This document shows, piece by piece, positions 1-9,717 of a stretch of 64,000 bases of DNA. The notes beneath the pieces are model-generated. The model saw nothing but the letters and a program-made list of their open reading frames with translations, made no database searches and was not told where the DNA came from. Made by a program: the position numbers and the translations under genes. This DNA is from Nitrospirota bacterium (GTDB lineage Bacteria > Nitrospirota > Thermodesulfovibrionia > Thermodesulfovibrionales > UBA1546), in NCBI GenBank assembly GCA_016195565.1, contig JACPZK010000010.1:42364-106363 (forward strand), given 5' to 3'. The stretch's first letter is position 1; the number at the start of each line of letters is the position of its first letter.

Positions 1-2
1 TG

Positions 3-269
3 GCTAAGATGACAGGCAGAGGCGCAGCTTTAGGCACAGCAGGCGGAGTTGTTGTTGGCGGAGCAAAAGGATATGATGCAAAAGAGGCGCGTCAGAGTAT
101 TATTAGTGATTTAAAGCAGAAGTCGCTTCAATCTAAGCCGATAGAACCAAGCACCATGGCATACGGCATTATCTTCTTTCCGGGTGAGGCAAAGTCTGTA
201 AAGCAGGTCAGGATGCAGATAGTTGAAAAAGATACAGGGGCTGCGCATGTTTTGATAATGAAATTTTAG
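3..269 (+). CDS. C-terminal part of an unidentified glycine-rich protein (cut by window edge)
   Basis: The frame is open to the left edge, so this is probably the 3' end of a longer gene; an ATG at 9 exists but has no visible ribosome site. The visible protein begins with a glycine/alanine-rich stretch (GTAGGVVVGGAKG) of the kind seen in glycine-zipper membrane-associated proteins, followed by a soluble part ending in a beta-rich tail. No catalytic motif is seen and I do not recognise the family. It is convergent with the membrane-protein gene to its right, and only 34 bases separate the two ends. Confidence 0.5.
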   Translation, partial: AKMTGRGAALGTAGGVVVGGAKGYDAKEARQSIISDLKQKSLQSKPIEPSTMAYGIIFFPGEAKSVKQVRMQIVEKDTGAAHVLIMKF

Positions 270-303
270 ATCCATAGCATTTTTTAGCTGGAAATATTTT
301 TTA

Positions 304-771
304 TCAAAATCTTCCCCCGTGCCCTGCCCATACGCCCACGCCTACTGCAAGAAGGCTCAATCCGAGGATTACCCAGTGAAAAACCGAAAGCCTGTAAAAG
401 ACCTTTGCGGCATCCTGCTGTGCCTCGCTGCTGAATATCGCTTTGAATAATCTGCCCTCAAACATCAATACAAGGACATAGAATAACCAGACAACAGCCA
501 TCAGCGTAGGCCCAACGCCTGAGGCTTTAAACATAATATTCCATTTGCCTGTAATCTGCAAAAGTAAAACACCTGTCACACCAACAACAACCACCGAGGT
601 TTTTGCTATCTTTGCAAACCTGTGTTCAATTCCCTGAAAGAAAAGCACTTTCTCAAGAGAGTTCTCCAGCCTCATTATCATAGGGAATACCACCATTGTC
701 ACAAAGGCAACGCCGCCTATCCATAGGATTACTCCGATGACGTGAATTGCAATTAATAATGGCAGAAACAT
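304..771 (-). CDS. Integral membrane protein, CopD-like, function unknown
   Basis: A 155-residue protein with about four hydrophobic segments (near residues 2-30, 58-77, 83-106 and 130-150). The first helix contains a His (IAIHVIGVILWIGG) followed by a Gly-rich turn, the pattern of small CopD/DUF2269-like membrane proteins that sit in the cytoplasmic membrane, sometimes binding haem or copper. It is a single gene, convergent with the gene on its left and divergent from the NifU-like gene on its right. There is a possible ribosome site (AGGCGTC) just before the ATG. The family assignment is tentative; membrane location is the firm part. Confidence 0.6.
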   Translation of the reverse strand: MFLPLLIAIHVIGVILWIGGVAFVTMVVFPMIMRLENSLEKVLFFQGIEHRFAKIAKTSVVVVGVTGVLLLQITGKWNIMFKASGVGPTLMAVVWLFYVLVLMFEGRLFKAIFSSEAQQDAAKVFYRLSVFHWVILGLSLLAVGVGVWAGHGGRF

Positions 772-921
772 GACGCCTCCTGTTGCATACTTACTTGAGA
801 TTCTTTATATTATATTTGGTTTTGGCATTTCTTACAATTATATGATTTATATCATTACTTTTGGATGTGAGAATGATTTACAATTAGACATAAGGCAATA
901 AATATTCAGAGGGGGTTTTAA

Positions 922-1149
922 ATGCTTGACAAGACAAAGATACAGGAAGTGCTTGACAGGGTGAGGCCTTTTCTTCAGCGTGACGGCGGAGATGTGCAGC
1001 TTGTGGATGTAACAGAGGACAACACCGTAAAGGTCAAACTCACGGGCGCATGCGGCAGCTGCCCTATGTCAACAATGACACTTAAAGGCGGAATCGAAGC
1101 GGAACTGAAAAAGAGCATCCCTGAAGTAAAAGCTGTAGAGGCATTTTAA
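922..1149 (+). CDS. NifU-like Fe-S scaffold protein (C-terminal NifU domain only)
   Basis: This 75-residue protein is a free-standing NifU C-terminal (Nfu) domain. The hallmark CxxC is visible in [12 protein letters not shown] (residues about 44-47), and the N-terminal helix [19 protein letters not shown] is typical. Such proteins bind a 4Fe-4S cluster at the interface of a dimer and deliver it to target apo-enzymes in the cytoplasm. The length matches the stand-alone family (about 70-80 residues). The start is well supported by a GAGGGGG ribosome site 8 bases upstream. Transcribed alone, with CooT convergent downstream. Confidence 0.93.
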   Translation: MLDKTKIQEVLDRVRPFLQRDGGDVQLVDVTEDNTVKVKLTGACGSCPMSTMTLKGGIEAELKKSIPEVKAVEAF

Positions 1150-1190
1150 TCAAGCTGAGCGCTGTAAGCAGGTTATGTTTCGGAGATGTC

Positions 1191-1379
1191 TTATTTTTTC
1201 TCCAGAACTATCCTGTGTTTTAAGAGCGCAATCTCTTTTATATTTCCTTCAAGCACCTTTTGCTCGCCGAACAGGTTTTTAAGGTATATCTTTCCCTGCG
1301 CAGGTTTTATTGTGTCAACATTCTCAAAGTAAAGTTCTTCCGTGCCGTCTTTCAGTATATATACGTTTACATCACACAT
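1191..1379 (-). CDS. CooT family nickel-binding protein
   Basis: A 62-residue protein beginning Met-Cys, as in CooT, where the second-residue cysteine takes part in Ni(II) binding. The rest, a small beta-barrel-like sequence with LFGEQKVLEGNIKEI and a HRIVLE ending, matches the family closely. CooT supplies nickel to carbon monoxide dehydrogenase in Rhodospirillum; in other bacteria the role is a general small nickel-binding one. No CO dehydrogenase gene is in the window, so the client is unknown. A GGAGATAAACC ribosome site precedes the ATG. Confidence 0.85.
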   Translation of the reverse strand: MCDVNVYILKDGTEELYFENVDTIKPAQGKIYLKNLFGEQKVLEGNIKEIALLKHRIVLEKK

Positions 1380-1505
1380 GGTTTATCTCCATTCTATTAG
1401 TGTCTTTTATAAAGTATAAATCAAATCCATGGCATATGGCGACAGTTTTCTAAGGCGCGATCTGATATGCCTGATACATAGGATTGCTTTTCGCTTTCTA
1501 TGAAA

Positions 1506-1671
1506 GGAGGCTGTATCTGTCTTTCGGCAATCTTAAACTATCTCTGCACGGGTGCAACCCGGTTCAATATAATATGAAATTACAATTTCTCAGGCGGGGC
1601 TATCCGCTCAGAGACTTCAGCCCCTATTCTGACAGACCCGTGAATCTTGCCTTAATCCAGACACAGCCTCC
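1506..1671. repeat. Structured dispersed repeat, copy 1 (GGAGGCTGT-bounded)
   Basis: The block runs from GGAGGCTGTATCTG to CAGACACAGCCTCC, ends that are inverted repeats with one mismatch (AAAGGAGG...CCTCCTTT if three more pairs are counted). Nested pairings are visible inside: GGCAA/TTGCC, CACGGG/CCCGTG and GGGGCT/AGCCCC. A second copy lies at 56712-56887, with the right half nearly identical. Flanking CTTTTCGCTTT on the left and AAAGCGAAAAG on the right extend the pairing outside the element in this copy. It sits immediately upstream of glnE and may have replaced the original leader of that gene. It could be a MITE-like element or an RNA gene; the sequence alone does not decide. Confidence 0.8.
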
Positions 1672-1767
1672 TTTCGAGTGCAAAAAGCGAAAAGGTGTTC
1701 GGCGACAGTGCAGCGTAACCACATACTCCCTCTTGTTGAAACCTTCTGTTTCGTGCAACAATTACCT

Positions 1768-4548
1768 ATGGAAAAGATGCTCAGAGACGCGGCAGGCTCA
1801 ACGCCTGATCCTGAGAGGGGCTTTAAAAATCTTGCCACATTCTGCGCTAACAATCCTGATTATATTGATAAGCTGAAGGCTGACATAATACCAATATCTC
1901 TTCTTTTCAGCTACAGCCAGTTCCTCGCGAATTTCTGCATCTCAACCCCTGAGATACTGTTTGATACGCTCGCTGAAACAGAGAAAACTGCGGACATGGA
2001 ATCCCTCTCAGCCTCTTTAAGGGAAAAATTAATGAGCAGTGATGAAGATGCAAAGGTTGTATGCAGGTTCAAGAAAAAAGAGCTTCTCAGGATAACACTC
2101 AGAGATATTCTCAAAGAGGCTGACCTTACAGAGACGATGTTTGAACTGAGCATGCTTGCGGATGTAATCGTGGATGAATCGCTAAAGGTTGTTAAAAAGT
2201 CACTGACTGAAACATACGGCGAACCTGAAAAGGACGCATTTACAGTTATTTCTGTCGGGAAGCTCGGAAGCGATGAACTTAATTTCAGTTCAGACATAGA
2301 CATAATGTTTGTATATGGGACTGCAGAAGGAGAAACTTCAGGCACAACAACACCGCAGGGTATTACAGCGAACAGGATAACCAATCACGAGTATTACTGC
2401 AAATTAGGAGAGAATCTTAACAGATTTTTATCCGCAAATACAGAAGACGGTTTTATCTACAGGGTGGATCTAAGATTAAGGCCTGAGGGACAAAGAGGAA
2501 GCATTGCATTGCCGCTGTCAGGTTATGAGACATACTATGAATCATGGGGCAGGGCATGGGAGAGGGCAATGCTCCTGAGGGCCAGGCCCATAGCAGGCGA
2601 TTCAATCCTCGGGAATGAGTTCATGGAAATGATTAAGCCGTTTGTTTACAGGAAATATCTTGATTTCAGTGCAATTGACGAGATACGGCAGATAAAGACG
2701 CGCATAGATTCAGCATTCAAAAAAAATGATATTAAAAGAGGATACGGCGGCATAAGGGAGATAGAGTTTTTTACCCATGCCCTTCAGCTTATCTATGCAG
2801 GCAAGGAGCCTGTATTAAGGGAAAGGGTTACTCAAAAGGCTCTGCATATGCTTTTGCAGAAAAACTTTATCGGACAGACTGACTATTCTGTGCTTCTGGA
2901 TAACTACAGATTTCTAAGGACGCTTGAGCACAGGCTGCAGCAGATGAATGACCTCCAGACTCACAGCCTGCCGGCCGGTGAAAATGGTGAAAATGAACTG
3001 AATGCGCTTAGCAAAAAAATGGGATTTTCAGGCAGGGAATCTTTTTTGAAGGAACTTGAGGCCAGAAGGAAGAGTGTGAGAACTATATACAACTCGCTAT
3101 TCAGAGAAGAAGAGAAAGCGCAGTCAGACGGAGCGGCTCTTTTTGATGAGGAACTTTCAGACCCGGAGGTTAAAGAGTATCTTGGCAAAATAGGAATTAA
3201 AGATGTTGAGCGAGGGATGCGCAATATCCAGCTTATAAAAAATTCAACCTACAATTACCAGACGCTGAGGGGCAGAAGGCTTCTCGGTGAGATACTGCCG
3301 TCATTTGTTGATGCGGCGGTCAAAAGCAGCAATCCGGACATGGCGCTGAATCATCTTCAGTCTTTTGCCTCATTTTTGAGCGCCAGAGAATCCTATCTTG
3401 ATGCATTTAAGGAAAATAAGGAGCTTATCCCGGTGCTCACAAATCTCTTTTCACAAAGCGAGTATATTTCAAAGGCTGTGATACGAAGGCCTGACTATCT
3501 TGAGATGATAGGGCATGAGATGCTCCTTAAAAAAAGCTTGAAGGCATTGCAGATAGAATTAAGAGAAAGCATAGAAAGCGGGACAGCTATAAGCGATGCT
3601 ATCCGCCTTATGCGTCAGGTTGAAGAGATAAGGCTCAGCCTTCTGTTTCTCCGGAAAAAGATAAACGTGATAGGCCTTACAAAAAGATTAAGCAGGACTG
3701 CTGAGGCAATTCTTTCTGTGAGCCTTAAACATCTATGCGGAGAATCGGCGATGATAGGTTTTGGCAAACTCGGAGGCAGAGAGATTACATTCAACTCTGA
3801 CCTTGACATCATCTTTGCCTCTGTAGGCGATGTGACGGAAGAGGATACAAGGGTTGCCGAACAACTCATTAGGCTTCTTATTTCATATACACGCGAAGGC
3901 GCCGCATACAGGGTTGACATGAGGCTCAGGCCTGACGGCACAAAGGGGACTCTTGTTTCATCAATGTCATCATTCAGGGGTTACTACTCAAAGAATGCCG
4001 CATTCTGGGAATTTCAGGCGCTTCTTAAGGCAAGGCCTGTTGCCGGAGATAAAAGAACCGGTCAGTGTTTTATGGACATGGCAAGGGATATTTTAATCGC
4101 GCACGGAAGCAGTGTGTCCGCCTCTGAAATGCGCGGCATGAGAGAAAGGATACAAAAAGAGCTTTCAAAGGAGACAATGGGTTATGACATAAAACTTGGA
4201 TACGGTGGGCTTGAAGAGCTTGAATTCACGGTTCAGTATCTGCAGCTGAAGAATTGTGCCCAGTGCCCTTCTCTTCTTGTCCAGAATACTTTTGATGCCA
4301 TAAGGAGATTGCATCTCTCAGGAATAATCAATGAATCACATGCAGAATCCATGAAGGGTGCATACATCTCTTACAGAACACTTGAGAGTTATCTCAGGCT
4401 CAGGGAACGTGATATCCTGAAGAAAGACGATGAGAACATTTTAATCGCAGCGGCAGAATTTCTCGGATTTAAAAATAAAGATGAATTCCTGCGGCATCTT
4501 GAGGGAACAAGAAAAGGCGTGAGAGATGTCTATGATATTTATGTCTGA
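1768..4548 (+). CDS. glnE: Bifunctional glutamine synthetase adenylyltransferase / deadenylase
   Basis: GlnE adds and removes AMP on glutamine synthetase in response to PII proteins, setting nitrogen assimilation. Both nucleotidyltransferase halves are visible: the N-terminal deadenylase with GKLGSDELNFSSDIDI (about residue 164) and the C-terminal adenylylase with GKLGGREITFNSDLDI (about residue 664). From this ATG the protein is 926 residues, close to the family norm. The frame is open back to a GTG at 1678 directly abutting the structured repeat, but the extra 30 residues do not look like GlnE, so I prefer 1768. Neither start has a strong ribosome site. The 3' end overlaps pyrE (opposite strand) by 10 bases. 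Confidence 0.92.
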   Translation: MEKMLRDAAGSTPDPERGFKNLATFCANNPDYIDKLKADIIPISLLFSYSQFLANFCISTPEILFDTLAETEKTADMESLSASLREKLMSSDEDAKVVCRFKKKELLRITLRDILKEADLTETMFELSMLADVIVDESLKVVKKSLTETYGEPEKDAFTVISVGKLGSDELNFSSDIDIMFVYGTAEGETSGTTTPQGITANRITNHEYYCKLGENLNRFLSANTEDGFIYRVDLRLRPEGQRGSIALPLSGYETYYESWGRAWERAMLLRARPIAGDSILGNEFMEMIKPFVYRKYLDFSAIDEIRQIKTRIDSAFKKNDIKRGYGGIREIEFFTHALQLIYAGKEPVLRERVTQKALHMLLQKNFIGQTDYSVLLDNYRFLRTLEHRLQQMNDLQTHSLPAGENGENELNALSKKMGFSGRESFLKELEARRKSVRTIYNSLFREEEKAQSDGAALFDEELSDPEVKEYLGKIGIKDVERGMRNIQLIKNSTYNYQTLRGRRLLGEILPSFVDAAVKSSNPDMALNHLQSFASFLSARESYLDAFKENKELIPVLTNLFSQSEYISKAVIRRPDYLEMIGHEMLLKKSLKALQIELRESIESGTAISDAIRLMRQVEEIRLSLLFLRKKINVIGLTKRLSRTAEAILSVSLKHLCGESAMIGFGKLGGREITFNSDLDIIFASVGDVTEEDTRVAEQLIRLLISYTREGAAYRVDMRLRPDGTKGTLVSSMSSFRGYYSKNAAFWEFQALLKARPVAGDKRTGQCFMDMARDILIAHGSSVSASEMRGMRERIQKELSKETMGYDIKLGYGGLEELEFTVQYLQLKNCAQCPSLLVQNTFDAIRRLHLSGIINESHAESMKGAYISYRTLESYLRLRERDILKKDDENILIAAAEFLGFKNKDEFLRHLEGTRKGVRDVYDIYV

Positions 4549-5096
4549 CGGTAAAGCGCCATTACATCATCCCTGAGGATTAGGGAGTCCACTTTATAGC
4601 CTGATGCCTCAATGTTTTCCCTGCCGCCTTCCTGCCTGTCAATGAGAGCGATTACCCTTACTATTTCAAGCCCTGCCGCTTTTGCCCTTGTAATTGCCTC
4701 AATGGTTGATTTGCCTGTTGTAATAACATCATCAACAATCACAACCCTGTCGCCTTCTTTGACATTGCCTTCTATCCACAACATTGTGCCGTGCGATTTT
4801 GCCGATTTCCTCACTACAAAGGTCTCAACAGGTTTCCCTTTTAAATGAGATGTGTATGAGACAGCATACGCAACAGGGTCTGCACCGAGCGTGAGGCCTC
4901 CGATGGCTTTAGCGCCTGAATCTTTTATCATTTCATAGATGAGATTGCCGATAAGATACATTCCTTCGGGATGCAAAGTAACTGCTTTGCAGTTGAAATA
5001 ATAGTTGGACATTCTGCCTGATACAAGTTTAAATACAGGCTCTTCGCTGTATTTGAAAGCCTTTTCAAAAATAAGTTCTATGAGGCGTTTTTTCAT
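4539..5096 (-). CDS. pyrE: Orotate phosphoribosyltransferase
   Basis: This enzyme joins orotate to PRPP to form OMP in pyrimidine synthesis. The PRPP-binding loop is clear as VIVDDVITTGKST (about residues 118-130), with a flexible-loop region VVRKSAKSHGT just before it, both typical of PyrE. At 185 residues the length fits the bacterial family (180-215). It is convergent with glnE, overlapping it by 10 bases. Its promoter region lies against the inverted-repeat element at 5148-5343, which begins about 50 bases upstream of the ATG. Confidence 0.94.
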   Translation of the reverse strand: MKKRLIELIFEKAFKYSEEPVFKLVSGRMSNYYFNCKAVTLHPEGMYLIGNLIYEMIKDSGAKAIGGLTLGADPVAYAVSYTSHLKGKPVETFVVRKSAKSHGTMLWIEGNVKEGDRVVIVDDVITTGKSTIEAITRAKAAGLEIVRVIALIDRQEGGRENIEASGYKVDSLILRDDVMALYRQT

Positions 5097-5147
5097 CGTG
5101 ATTGAAAATACAACAAATGCAAAAGGTTGTCAATGTCCGGGCTGATT

Positions 5148-5343
5148 CCGAAAAATAGACATAGAACTATAAACGCTTGAATTACCTGTCATTGCGAGAA
5201 CCCGAAGGGTTCGTGGCAATCTTTCTGTGAAAGCTTGAGATTGCGGAGCCTGTTCCGAGTCTGTCATAAGAGATTGCTTCGCTTCGCTCGCAATGACAGA
5301 CGAGGAATCCTCGCAATGACAACTTTCTATGTCTATTTTTCGG
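5148..5343. mobile_element. MITE-like element, copy 1, with CERSEAIS-type core
   Basis: The ends are perfect 19-bp inverted repeats: CCGAAAAATAGACATAGAA at 5148-5166 and its complement at 5325-5343. They are flanked by a 6-bp direct repeat CTGATT at 5142-5147 and 5344-5349, consistent with a target-site duplication. The interior holds the widespread short repeat with GTCATTGCGAG...CTCGCAATGAC arms (its reverse strand reads as CERSEAIS when translated). No transposase is encoded, so movement would need a protein supplied in trans. A second copy lies at 51107-51304. It sits between pyrE and tgt, which diverge. Confidence 0.88.
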
Positions 5344-5369
5344 CTGATTTTTGTTTAAACTATCAGTAA

Positions 5370-7405
<2,036 letters not shown>

Positions 7406-7438
7406 ATTTTTCAATCACAGGAACGGGAGAAGAGCTAA

Positions 7439-7846
7439 TTGTCACAAAAATATTCTAAAATATCTGTTATGAAAGCCAAAAAGAATCTTATAGTTGTAGG
7501 CGACAGGGTTTTGATAGAGCCTGATGAGAAAGGAGACAGAACCAGCACAGGGCTTTATCTTCCGCCCACGGTGAAAGAAAAAGACAAAGTACAGGGAGGG
7601 TATGTTATAAAAACCGGCCCGGGCTATCCTGTCCATGACCCGAATGTAATTCTTGAAGAGCCGTGGTCTGCAAAAAAGAGGCAGGAATTGAAATACATAC
7701 CTTTGCAGGCGGCAGAAGGCGATTATGCAATCTTCCTTAAAGACGCCGCTATAGAGATAGAGTTTGAAGACAAAAAATACCTTATAGTCCCCCATTCTGC
7801 CATACTCACACTGGTAAGAACGGATATTGTGGAGGAAGAAACATGA
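7439..7846 (+). CDS. GroES-like co-chaperonin domain protein, stand-alone
   Basis: A 135-residue protein with a Cpn10 fold signature: VVGDRVLIEPDEKGDRTSTGLYLPP near the start (motif in pieces) and GDYAIFLKDAAIEIEFEDKKYLIVPHSAIL at the end. It carries an insertion relative to canonical GroES and lacks its usual mobile-loop sequence. A true groES-groEL pair exists separately at 22.4-24.4 kb, so this is a paralogue with no chaperonin gene beside it. The TTG start is chosen because GGGAGAAG lies about 7 bases upstream; an ATG at 7469 is the alternative. It follows the CDF gene closely and is probably co-transcribed. Confidence 0.75.
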   Translation: MSQKYSKISVMKAKKNLIVVGDRVLIEPDEKGDRTSTGLYLPPTVKEKDKVQGGYVIKTGPGYPVHDPNVILEEPWSAKKRQELKYIPLQAAEGDYAIFLKDAAIEIEFEDKKYLIVPHSAILTLVRTDIVEEET

Positions 7847-7986
7847 ATTTATCCTTAAAATCCACTCGGTTAAGATAAAAGTGATTTCTAAGCGGTTTGA
7901 TATGCCTGCATTTTTACCAGCATTAATTGCTGGCAATATTAGCTTCCATATGCTACATTATAAAAAAATGGCATAAGGAGTTAGCG

Positions 7987-8226
7987 ATGGGCAAAAAAGC
8001 AACATTTGTTCTGAATGAAACAGTAATAGCACAGGCTAAAGAAATTGTTGAGAAAGGTGTTTTTAAATCAATGAATGCCTTTGTTGAGTCTGCAATAAAA
8101 GACGAAATTGAAAGTATAAAGAAAGACAACATAAGACAAGCTATTATTCGGGCAAGCAAAGATCCTCTTTTCCTTTCTGATATAAAAGAGGTTGAAAAAG
8201 ATTTTGAATATGCAGATTTTGACTAG
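7987..8226 (+). CDS. Ribbon-helix-helix-like antitoxin of a MazEF-type pair
   Basis: A 79-residue protein. The N-terminal beta strand plus two helices (TFVLNETVIAQAKEIVEKGVFKSMNAFVESAI, in pieces) is typical of ribbon-helix-helix antitoxins that bind their own promoter as dimers and wrap the toxin with an acidic tail, here ending EKDFEYADFD. The ATG at 7987 is chosen because AAGGAG lies 9 bases upstream; a longer frame from 7927 has no such support. The toxin gene starts 8 bases after its stop. The module is AT-rich and opens an accessory block reaching to 11.8 kb. Confidence 0.8.
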   Translation: MGKKATFVLNETVIAQAKEIVEKGVFKSMNAFVESAIKDEIESIKKDNIRQAIIRASKDPLFLSDIKEVEKDFEYADFD

Positions 8227-8234
8227 GGCAATAA

Positions 8235-8579
8235 ATGAATTATAAGTGGAGAATCTTTTCAGCGGATCTGAATCCTGTTACCGGTTCGGAACAGAGAGGG
8301 AAAAGACCTGTCTTAGTTATAAGCGATGAAGATTTTAATATAGTTATGCCTGTTGTAACCGTCCTGCCGTTGACCTCATTAAAAGAAGGAAGAAAGATTT
8401 ATCCGAATGAAGTTTTATTAAAAAAAGGCACTGCCGGACTTCCTCACGATTCAGTTGTCCTTGCACATCAGATAAGGACAATATCAAAACAAAGACTCAA
8501 AGACACGATTGGACTAATCGCAGACTACAGCATCTGTGAAAACATAAACGAGGCATTAAAAGTGCATTTGAATTTGTAG
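8235..8579 (+). CDS. MazF/PemK-type mRNA interferase toxin
   Basis: A 114-residue protein with the PemK/MazF barrel signature: a G-E-Q-RGKRPVLVIS stretch near residue 20 (SEQRGKRPVLVIS), the central VVTVLPLTS strand, and the late VLAHQIRTISKQRL segment containing the conserved Q-I-R-T. Family members cut single-stranded mRNA at short sequence motifs and arrest growth when freed from the antitoxin. It is paired with the ribbon-helix-helix gene just upstream, and the spacing indicates one transcript. The target sequence cannot be predicted. Confidence 0.88.
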   Translation: MNYKWRIFSADLNPVTGSEQRGKRPVLVISDEDFNIVMPVVTVLPLTSLKEGRKIYPNEVLLKKGTAGLPHDSVVLAHQIRTISKQRLKDTIGLIADYSICENINEALKVHLNL

Positions 8580-8655
8580 AAAAAATAAAAATGGGACATT
8601 CTTTTAAAATTTCCAACAAGTCACCCAATTCTTATAATAAAAAGGGGACGCAAAT

Positions 8656-9717
8656 ATGAAAATAGCTGTTACAGCAGATTTACATTTGAAATCAAGAGAA
8701 GAATACCTTGAGCGGTGGAATGCATTGGAGAATATTATTAATCAAATGTTTGACGAAGACATTAAAATACTGATTATTGCAGGGGATTTGTTTAATAAAG
8801 AAAGCCAGAATTACTCTGAACTTGATGAATTTTGTAAACAGAAAAAATATGAACAAATTAAATTCTATATTATCCCAGGGAATCATGATTCAAGTGTAAG
8901 CTCTAAATATTTTACAGCGGATAATATTGAAATTTTCAATGAACCCAAAATTCTACCATTGGGAGAACCTCCATTATATTTCTTTTTCACACCTTATATA
9001 CCCGATAAATCTATGGGGGAAATTATCGCAAAATACAAAGATGACTTGTCTGAACGTTGGGTGTTGATTGGACATGGTGATTACTTAGAAGGCTCTCGAC
9101 TTCCAAATCCCTATGAGCCGGGCATTTATATGCCATTAAGCAGGACTGACATAGAGTATTATAAGCCCGCAAAAGTTGTATTAGGTCATATCCATAAAAG
9201 AATGGAACTCGGTAAAGTTTTCTATGCAGGTTCACCTTGTGGACTGGATATTAATGAAACAGGGGAAAGAAGTTTTTTAATTGTTGATACAAATAGCATT
9301 AATATTACTTCTAAAACGGTTGATACAGATTATATATTCTTTAACGAGACTTTAATAGTATTGCCAACCGAAGATGAATTTGATTTTATCAAAAATAAAA
9401 TAGTTGGTGTGGTTGAAAGATGGAATCTCAATGAAAATGAAATATCTAAAGCAAAAATTCGCTTGAAAGTTAAAGGGTACACTTCTGACAAAAAACAACT
9501 TGAAACAGTTATAAAAGCTACTTTGAGAGAAATCGCTTTCTACAATGATGAAGAACCTGATTTGACTGAAGTGGCTGTATTTAATGACACGGAGCGTATC
9601 AGTATAGTAGAAAAGGTAAAAGAAGAAATAGAGAGATTAGAATGGAATTTTGGGGATGAAAGAACTAAAAGAGATGATATGTTAGAGCAAGCACTTAAAA
9701 TTATTTTGAATGAGTAA
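8656..9717 (+). CDS. SbcD/YhaO-like metallophosphoesterase (DNA nuclease subunit)
   Basis: This 353-residue protein shows the complete calcineurin-like phosphoesterase set: ADLHL (residues about 8-12), AGDLFN (about 45), PGNHD (about 75), IGHGD (about 139) and LGHIHK (about 178). The set and order are those of Mre11/SbcD/YhaO nucleases, which process DNA ends with a partner SMC-like ATPase. Its stop overlaps the ATPase start by 8 bases (ATGAGTAA), so the two are translationally coupled. The gene is distinctly AT-rich against its neighbours, suggesting transfer. The likely partner and the length are closer to YhaO than to E. coli SbcD. Confidence 0.85.
   Translation: MKIAVTADLHLKSREEYLERWNALENIINQMFDEDIKILIIAGDLFNKESQNYSELDEFCKQKKYEQIKFYIIPGNHDSSVSSKYFTADNIEIFNEPKILPLGEPPLYFFFTPYIPDKSMGEIIAKYKDDLSERWVLIGHGDYLEGSRLPNPYEPGIYMPLSRTDIEYYKPAKVVLGHIHKRMELGKVFYAGSPCGLDINETGERSFLIVDTNSINITSKTVDTDYIFFNETLIVLPTEDEFDFIKNKIVGVVERWNLNENEISKAKIRLKVKGYTSDKKQLETVIKATLREIAFYNDEEPDLTEVAVFNDTERISIVEKVKEEIERLEWNFGDERTKRDDMLEQALKIILNE

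Noticed and set aside
1484..1876. 130-residue frame across the structured repeat
   Set aside because: It runs through the inverted-repeat element and out of frame into glnE; no family resemblance and no ribosome site.
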